Of a stretch of DNA of 64,000 nucleotides, positions 59,806-64,000 are shown piece by piece; the first letter of the stretch is position 1, and the number at the start of each line of letters is the position of its first letter. The position numbers and the translations under genes were made by a program. Location: positions 124,001 to 188,000 of the forward strand of contig LM997412.1 in NCBI GenBank assembly GCA_000952975.1. The letters are read 5' to 3'. Origin of the DNA: Peptoniphilus sp. ING2-D1G. GTDB taxonomy: Bacteria; Bacillota; Clostridia; Tissierellales; Peptoniphilaceae. Under the pieces are notes generated by a model. That model worked only from the letters and a program-made list of their open reading frames with translations. It was not told the origin of the DNA and did not search any database.

Positions 59806-59831
59806 AGGTGAAATTTTATCACCTTTTTTTA
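59806..59831 (+). terminator. Hairpin, second copy of the duplicated terminator
   Basis: Identical to the 22-nt sequence at 59587-59608 but with seven T after the stem, a stronger terminator than the first copy. Confidence 0.75.
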
Positions 59832-59854
59832 TTGCAAAAAATATAAAAAACATA

Positions 59855-59883
59855 TTGACAAGAATTTTTATTGAGGATATACT
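59855..59883 (+). promoter_or_regulatory. Strong sigma-A promoter of the GntR-ABC operon
   Basis: TTGACA, 17 nt, TATACT, the best consensus promoter in the window. Confidence 0.85.
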
Positions 59884-59899
59884 GTGAATATACAGTATA
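59878..59899. promoter_or_regulatory. Operator for the YtrA-type GntR regulator
   Basis: Palindrome TATACTGT-gaatat-ACAGTATA overlaps the -10 box of the operon promoter, placed for autorepression. Confidence 0.7.
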
Positions 59900-59916
59900 T
59901 ACGGTAAGGGGATTAT

Positions 59917-60285
59917 ATGAACATAATTATATCCAATTCAAGCGAAGTTCCAATTTATGAACAGATAAAAAATCAAATTAAAAATCTGATTGCAACGGGC
60001 AAGCTTTCAGAAGATGAAAATTTGCCCGGAATGAGATCTCTTGCAAAGGATTTAAAGGTTTCGGTCATTACAACAAAGCGCGCATATAATGACCTTGAAG
60101 CTGAGGGGTTTATATACACGGTACCCGGTAAAGGATCCTTTGTAAGTAAATTGAATGTTCAATTGGTTAAGGAAAAAAGTCTTGAAGAAATTGAAAAAAT
60201 TTTAAACGAAGCGATAATTGTAGCAAAAAGCTCAGATATCAAGTATGAAGAAATTGAAAAGTTGCTTGAAAATTTGTGGAGGTAA
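59917..60285 (+). CDS. GntR-family regulator, YtrA type
   Basis: A 122-aa regulator, short as in the YtrA branch, with the winged helix NSSEVPIYEQIKNQIKNL, LPGMRSLAKDLKVSVITTKR and AYNDLEAEGFIYTVPGKGSF, then one helix for dimers. It is encoded first in an operon with an ABC exporter, the usual setting for YtrA repressors that sense wall or peptide stress. A palindrome overlaps its promoter. AAGGGG precedes the ATG. Confidence 0.92.
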   Translation: MNIIISNSSEVPIYEQIKNQIKNLIATGKLSEDENLPGMRSLAKDLKVSVITTKRAYNDLEAEGFIYTVPGKGSFVSKLNVQLVKEKSLEEIEKILNEAIIVAKSSDIKYEEIEKLLENLWR

Positions 60286-60290
60286 TTGAA

Positions 60291-61136
60291 GTGAAAGCGT
60301 TGGAAGTTAAAGACTTATGCAAGTCTTATGGAGATTTTTCCCTGAAAAACATAGATTTCGACATAGAAACAGGCACGGTGATGGGGCTTATTGGTTCAAA
60401 CGGAGCAGGTAAGACCACGCTTATCAAATGTATCTTGGACATGGTGGATTATACGGGAGATATAAGAATTTTAGGTTCTGAAATAAACGAAGAAGTCAAA
60501 GACAAATTGGGAATTTTGATAGAAGATGCCTTTATAAGTAATTTCATAAATATAAAGGAAACAGATAAGATATTTAAAAACATATACAGCAAATGGGACA
60601 GCGAATATTTTAAAGAATTGGTAAAAAGATTTGAATTGCCCTTAAATAAAATGAATTCAAAATTTTCAAAGGGAATGAGAATGAAGTATAAAATCGCAGT
60701 GGCACTCTCTTCAAGACCTGATTTTCTGATTTTGGACGAACCCACCAGCGGACTCGATCCGGTAGTGCGAGATGATATTCTTGATGTTTTTCTGGAATTT
60801 ATGGAAGAAGAAAATCACAGTATTTTGATTTCTTCTCATATCACCGACGATCTTGAAAAAATCGCCGATTATATCACCTATATAGACAATGGAGAGTTGA
60901 TTTTCAGCAAAGAAAAATATGACTTGATGGAAAACTACGGCATAATCAAATGTTCAAGAGAAGAACTGCTCAACATACCCAAGGATTATATAGTTAAGTA
61001 CAGAGAATCCAAGTATTCCATAGAGGCTTTGACAAATAAAAAAATCGAGATCAAAAAATCTTATCCGGATATTGTAGTGGATAATGCGCACATAGATGAA
61101 ATAATGGTTTTATATAAAAAGGGTGAAGAACTGTGA
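60291..61136 (+). CDS. ABC transporter ATP-binding protein
   Basis: A 281-aa ATPase with Walker A GSNGAGKTT (Gly35-Thr43), signature FSKGMRMKYKIA (in place of LSGGQ), Walker B FLILDEPTSGLD and the switch histidine in SILISSHITDDL. It follows the GntR gene closely, with GGAGG giving 7-nt spacing to GTG 60291. It works with the two membrane genes after it; the substrate is unknown, and peptide or antibiotic efflux is typical for YtrA-regulated systems. Confidence 0.92.
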   Translation: MKALEVKDLCKSYGDFSLKNIDFDIETGTVMGLIGSNGAGKTTLIKCILDMVDYTGDIRILGSEINEEVKDKLGILIEDAFISNFINIKETDKIFKNIYSKWDSEYFKELVKRFELPLNKMNSKFSKGMRMKYKIAVALSSRPDFLILDEPTSGLDPVVRDDILDVFLEFMEEENHSILISSHITDDLEKIADYITYIDNGELIFSKEKYDLMENYGIIKCSREELLNIPKDYIVKYRESKYSIEALTNKKIEIKKSYPDIVVDNAHIDEIMVLYKKGEEL

Positions 61137-61774
61137 AAGCGATAATGTTAAACGATTTCTATAATTTAAAGAGCAATTTAAAGTCAGTGATCTTTACAAT
61201 AGTCCTACTGAGCATATACCCCGCAACGAGAATAATGCAGAAGGATTTTAATTCGGTGTTACTTGTATTTATGATGTTTGTAATATCTTTTCTGGTAAAT
61301 TCATATATTTTAAATACGTGTTTTTATGATGACAATTCCGGATTTACCAAGTATTTAAAAGCCATGCCCATTAAAATAAAAGACTATGTGGCAGCAAAAT
61401 TTTATCTGCTGGGTGCATCCAATTTTATAGTCATATTAAGCTCATCTTTAATAGCTTATGTCAAATATCAAAGCGTTGAACTTACGTTTTTTGTATGTTT
61501 TTTATTGAGTTTTTTACTTGCGATCAACTTGATAAATCTGACTTTTATTATGAAGATGGGGTATGATAAATTTTCCATTTATGTAACAAGCATCTTCATA
61601 ATCGGATATTTAATTTTATTCTTTGCATCTCAAAAAATAGGAGATGATATCTTAAATAAAATAATATCTTCTGTAAATATTTTATATTTATTGATAATAA
61701 TAACCTTTGACATAGTGTTGATATTGATATTAAAAAACACATCAATTAAATTTTTCAAGGAGAGAATAGAATGA
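61133..61774 (+). CDS. ABC-2 type permease subunit 1
   Basis: A 213-aa membrane protein with six spans and a short N-terminal cytoplasmic segment (MLNDFYNLKSNLKSVIFTIV). The GTG overlaps the ATPase stop (GTGA). With the next gene it should form the transmembrane half of the exporter. No extracytoplasmic domain is present. Confidence 0.85.
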   Translation: MKAIMLNDFYNLKSNLKSVIFTIVLLSIYPATRIMQKDFNSVLLVFMMFVISFLVNSYILNTCFYDDNSGFTKYLKAMPIKIKDYVAAKFYLLGASNFIVILSSSLIAYVKYQSVELTFFVCFLLSFLLAINLINLTFIMKMGYDKFSIYVTSIFIIGYLILFFASQKIGDDILNKIISSVNILYLLIIITFDIVLILILKNTSIKFFKERIE

Positions 61775-62415
61775 CAAGAAGTTTGATATACAAAGATATT
61801 ATAAACATAGTGCGTTCCAATGAAAGCAGGCATATGTTTATAATAATGCCCTTAATATTTTTTATAATGTTTTACATTCAGGGAGAGAGTGCGGCAATAG
61901 GTTATTTAACTGTAATAATTTATTCATTAATCATCAATACCTTTAACAATGACGAGCAGTCTTTATGCTACACTTACCTGAAAGGCACTGCGGTAAAGGC
62001 TACGGACATAGTAAATTCAAAATTTGCATTGTCAATTTGTTGCCAAATAGTTTCTTTGATTGTAGTATTTTTCATCTCCTTTATTATAAATACCACAATA
62101 AAGGCTACACCTATAGATGAATTTATCTCTTATTTTGCTACAAGTGCCTTTGTGATTTATGCCATAACCGTAATATATCTGGTATACATACCTTTTATAT
62201 TCAAATTCGGAGTAAAAAAATCCTTAGTAGCTTTGTTTATATTTGCATTTCTATTGACCTTTGCCTTCGGAATGATCATGTCTAAATTTAAAAATATAGA
62301 TATAAATTTAAATTTATCCACAAAGAGTATATTTATTATTTTAATATTTTCAGGGCTATTATTCTCGTTTTTATCCTATATAATTTCCATAAAAATAGTT
62401 AAGTCGAGAAAATAA
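61771..62415 (+). CDS. ABC-2 type permease subunit 2
   Basis: A 214-aa protein with six spans that begins LIYKDIINIVRSNESRHMFI. It aligns in layout with the preceding permease (both keep a charged loop before span 2 and a C-terminal Lys-rich end), so the two probably arose by duplication. The ATG overlaps the previous stop (ATGA). Confidence 0.85.
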   Translation: MTRSLIYKDIINIVRSNESRHMFIIMPLIFFIMFYIQGESAAIGYLTVIIYSLIINTFNNDEQSLCYTYLKGTAVKATDIVNSKFALSICCQIVSLIVVFFISFIINTTIKATPIDEFISYFATSAFVIYAITVIYLVYIPFIFKFGVKKSLVALFIFAFLLTFAFGMIMSKFKNIDINLNLSTKSIFIILIFSGLLFSFLSYIISIKIVKSRK

Positions 62416-62441
62416 AGAGGTATAAATATAAGGGTGATATT

Positions 62442-63167
62442 ATGAGCGAGGATTTGGTTAAAAATAGAGATTATAGTGATTTTCCCTTTGAAGAAGTATC
62501 AGATACAAGATGGGCTTTGTCCATGGGCGTACTTTTCGGAGGATTTCTGTGGATGAGTTTAAGCGGAGGATTTATATTTTCCGATAATGACTTCATAAAT
62601 GGAGCAATGAATTTTCTTTTATTCATATTTGTGGAAATTTCATCTCTTTTTGTGCTTGATTTCAAATGGCCTAAAAGATTGCTTAAACCTCTAAAACTGA
62701 AGGATTTGTTCATAATAATCGCTGTTTTGATACTTACCTATGCGGCGGCGTTTTTCTCATTGTCCTTTTTGGACATAGGTGAAGCGGTGGAAAATCCGGT
62801 AGTGGATTTTATAAGTAAAGATAATATGTTGCTTTTGGGAGCAGTGCTTTTTATACAGCTCTTTGTGGAAGAAGTGCTTTTTGTAGTGCCTTTTTTGTTT
62901 ATCTACAATAAATTTAAAGACAAGAGCAAAGTTTTTGCATTAATGACGGCGTGGATTTTAAGCTCGTTGATTTTCGGGGCATTGCATCTGCCCACATATA
63001 GCTTCAACTTTGCTCAGAGTTTTTTAGTCATAGGTTCAATTAGATTTGTCCTTAGCTTTGCATATATTTGGAGAAAGAATTTATTACTTCCCTATATAAT
63101 TCACGTTCTTTATGACGGATTGATATTTTTGTTCATATATATAGCGAAGACTCAAGGTTTGGTCTAA
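62442..63167 (+). CDS. CPBP-family membrane protein with altered motif 1
   Basis: A 241-aa protein with about seven spans of the CPBP (Abi) fold. Motif 1, normally EExxxR, reads EEVLFV and has lost the arginine. Motif 2 is FGALHL (histidine kept) and motif 3 HVLYD. CPBP proteins include CAAX proteases and bacteriocin self-immunity proteins. With an ABC exporter and a YtrA regulator next to it, self-immunity or export tuning is possible. Protease activity is uncertain because of the lost arginine. Confidence 0.75.
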   Translation: MSEDLVKNRDYSDFPFEEVSDTRWALSMGVLFGGFLWMSLSGGFIFSDNDFINGAMNFLLFIFVEISSLFVLDFKWPKRLLKPLKLKDLFIIIAVLILTYAAAFFSLSFLDIGEAVENPVVDFISKDNMLLLGAVLFIQLFVEEVLFVVPFLFIYNKFKDKSKVFALMTAWILSSLIFGALHLPTYSFNFAQSFLVIGSIRFVLSFAYIWRKNLLLPYIIHVLYDGLIFLFIYIAKTQGLV

Positions 63168-63225
63168 GCATAATCGAAAAATAAAAATGACAAATCAAAG
63201 ATTTCCTGTTATACTTATCAGTGCC

Positions 63226-63234
63226 TGGTATAAT
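63226..63234 (+). promoter_or_regulatory. Extended -10 promoter of the ECF/radical SAM unit
   Basis: TGGTATAAT without a clear -35 box. Transcription would begin near 63240, at the start of the structured leader. Confidence 0.5.
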
Positions 63235-63238
63235 CCGC

Positions 63239-63287
63239 ACAAGTGGCGGGACTTGTTTGAGAGCTCCAAGAATAAAAAAATTAGGGC
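63239..63287 (+). promoter_or_regulatory. Structured leader, possible riboswitch (H-type pseudoknot)
   Basis: Stem CTTG / CAAG (63252-63255 with 63267-63270) encloses a loop whose GCTC (63263-63266) can pair with GGGC at 63284-63287, across an A-rich linker (AATAAAAAAA). This is an H-type pseudoknot layout like that of class I preQ1 riboswitches. An alternative stem ACAAGT / ACTTGT (63239-63244 with 63251-63256) excludes it. The match to any known consensus is not exact by eye. Confidence 0.35.
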
Positions 63288-63303
63288 GTTATTTTTATGA
63301 GTT

Positions 63304-63327
63304 CTCCTATAATTAGGAGGTTTTTTT
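63304..63327 (+). promoter_or_regulatory. Hairpin over the ribosome site of the ECF gene
   Basis: CTCCTA-taat-TAGGAG forms a 6-bp stem whose right arm is the AGGAGG ribosome site, followed by seven T and then ATG. It could act as terminator or as a cover for the ribosome site, and so as the output of the leader. Confidence 0.55.
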
Positions 63328-63870
63328 ATGCAAAAATTTAAGACGAGAGAAATTGTAATAGTGGGAATAGCTGTGGTGATAAATATAATCGGGGCCTTTA
63401 TAGCTGTAGTTACCAAGGTGCCGCTTTTACTTGACCACATAGGGACAATGATGATCTGTTTGATGTTCGGGTGGAAATTGGCGGTAGCCTGTGCCTTTGT
63501 TTCATCCTGTATAGTGGCGATGCTTTTTGATCCCTATGCACTTCCCTTTGCTCCTACGGGAATGCTCATGGTTTTTATGTTGGGGATGTTTTTGAAACAG
63601 AACTTTATTGATAAATTCGGTGCACCTGTTTCAATGATATTTATCGTGTTGCCTGCAGCCGTATTGGGAGCTGTTATTGCAGGGTATATCTTCGGCGGAG
63701 TTACCTCCAGCGGTTCTTCCATAATCGTGAGATTTTTGATAAATTCAGGAGTAAATCCGGCAGTTTCCACTTTTGTAATACAGTTTTTCATGGAATACTT
63801 CGACAGACTCATGTCTTTTTATATAGTAGAGAAAATATATGCGAGGTTTCATATTGATAAGATACAGTAA
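63328..63870 (+). CDS. ECF transporter S component
   Basis: A 180-aa membrane protein of six spans in the size and layout of vitamin-type ECF S components: AFIAVVTKVPLLLDHIGTMM then GWKLAVACAFVSSCIVAMLF and APTGMLMVFMLGMF. It would give substrate specificity to a shared AAT module not in this window. The next gene, a radical SAM enzyme, overlaps its end by 17 nt. ECF S component, radical SAM lyase and leader are the set described for queuine salvage in Clostridioides, so a queuosine precursor is one possible substrate. Confidence 0.75.
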   Translation: MQKFKTREIVIVGIAVVINIIGAFIAVVTKVPLLLDHIGTMMICLMFGWKLAVACAFVSSCIVAMLFDPYALPFAPTGMLMVFMLGMFLKQNFIDKFGAPVSMIFIVLPAAVLGAVIAGYIFGGVTSSGSSIIVRFLINSGVNPAVSTFVIQFFMEYFDRLMSFYIVEKIYARFHIDKIQ

Positions 63871-64000
63871 AATTTTAGAAAAACAAAAAAGAGAAATCGT
63901 ACTATTGGTGGGCAGACCCTGTTTTTGGGGCAAGTGTACCTTTTGCGACTATATAGATGACAACTCAAGGGATGATGAGTACATGATAAACTTCAACAGA
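63854..64000 (+). CDS. Radical SAM protein, N-terminal part (cut by window edge)
   Basis: The frame is open to the window end and shows 49 residues. TTG is the start, with GAGG 7 nt upstream inside the ECF gene. Cysteines in PCFWGKCTFCDYIDD give a C-x4-C-x2-C iron-sulfur motif rather than the usual C-x3-C-x2-C. The tight overlap with the S component means the two are made together. A queuine-lyase (QueL-like) role is only a guess from context. Confidence 0.75.
   Translation, partial: MIRYSKILEKQKREIVLLVGRPCFWGKCTFCDYIDDNSRDDEYMINFNR

Noticed and set aside
63200-63320. TPP, SAM, T-box or purine riboswitch before the ECF gene
   Set aside because: None of the core sequences of these classes is present; only the pseudoknot layout of preQ1-I is similar.
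63195-63440. An 81-aa antisense frame over the ECF leader
   Set aside because: No ribosome site, overlaps the leader hairpins and the ECF start, and does not look like a protein family.

Overview
The window is a contiguous stretch of a low-GC (roughly one third G+C by eye), gene-dense Gram-positive anaerobe. Firmicute markers include the order yybS-like (DUF2232)-gdpP-rplI-dnaB, a BofA-like protein, LytR-CpsA-Psr and LTA-synthase-like envelope proteins, SLH surface domains and AGGAGG ribosome sites with many TTG/GTG starts. A flavodiiron protein, membrane pyrophosphatase, V-type ATPase and histidine-to-formate metabolism fit an amino-acid-fermenting anaerobe of the Tissierellia/Peptoniphilaceae type. 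The genus cannot be fixed from this sequence alone. No rRNA, tRNA, CRISPR array, prophage or IS transposase was seen.

Layout. 1-2.8 kb: end of a glutamate formiminotransferase and hutI, then a convergent IclR regulator. 2.9-9.3 kb: DUF2232, gdpP, rplI, dnaB, uppP and a nitrilase-family hydrolase. 9.5-19.6 kb: a secreted NlpC/P60-like protein, a broken small membrane protein, secG-hppA, an EamA transporter, a four-gene run (Cytidylate_kin2, BofA, LCP, second nitrilase), a TIGR02206-type membrane protein and a phosphoesterase. 19.9-28.5 kb: a nine-gene V-ATPase operon in the order ntpFIKECGABD. 28.6-35.2 kb: small redox and stalk proteins, then a GntR-controlled nhaC / octopine-type dehydrogenase / amino-acid permease locus. 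35.4-49.2 kb: M50-like protease with LTA-synthase-like partner, ttcA, AP endonuclease, SPFH plus ribbon-helix-helix pair, a large SLH surface protein split by an in-frame TGA, an mgtE split by a -1 frame change at a slippery site, and a D,D-carboxypeptidase. 49.7-56 kb: a cupin, then ftcD-fhs-fchA-mutL-epimerase, which completes histidine or formiminoglutamate conversion to formate with ATP gain. 56.2-64 kb: zinc-ribbon protein, CNNM/CorC protein, flavodiiron protein, a MITE-like hairpin element, a GntR-regulated ABC exporter, a CPBP-like protein, and an ECF S component with a structured leader followed by the start of a radical SAM gene.

How the genes work together. Three ion systems point to sodium bioenergetics. 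NtpK carries all five Na+ ligands known from Enterococcus hirae, HppA has the Na+-pump placement of its gate glutamate and the K+-dependence alanine, and an NhaC-family exchanger lies between them. Histidine catabolism is split between two loci about 50 kb apart with two formiminotransferase paralogues. An intergenic family of about 75-bp imperfect palindromes bounded by GTAGGGG/CCCCTAC-like ends recurs at least seven times, always outside genes. The points most worth following are the slippery-site mgtE, the TGA-split SLH protein, the MutL/epimerase tail of the hut cluster, and the pseudoknot-like leader of the ECF/radical SAM unit.
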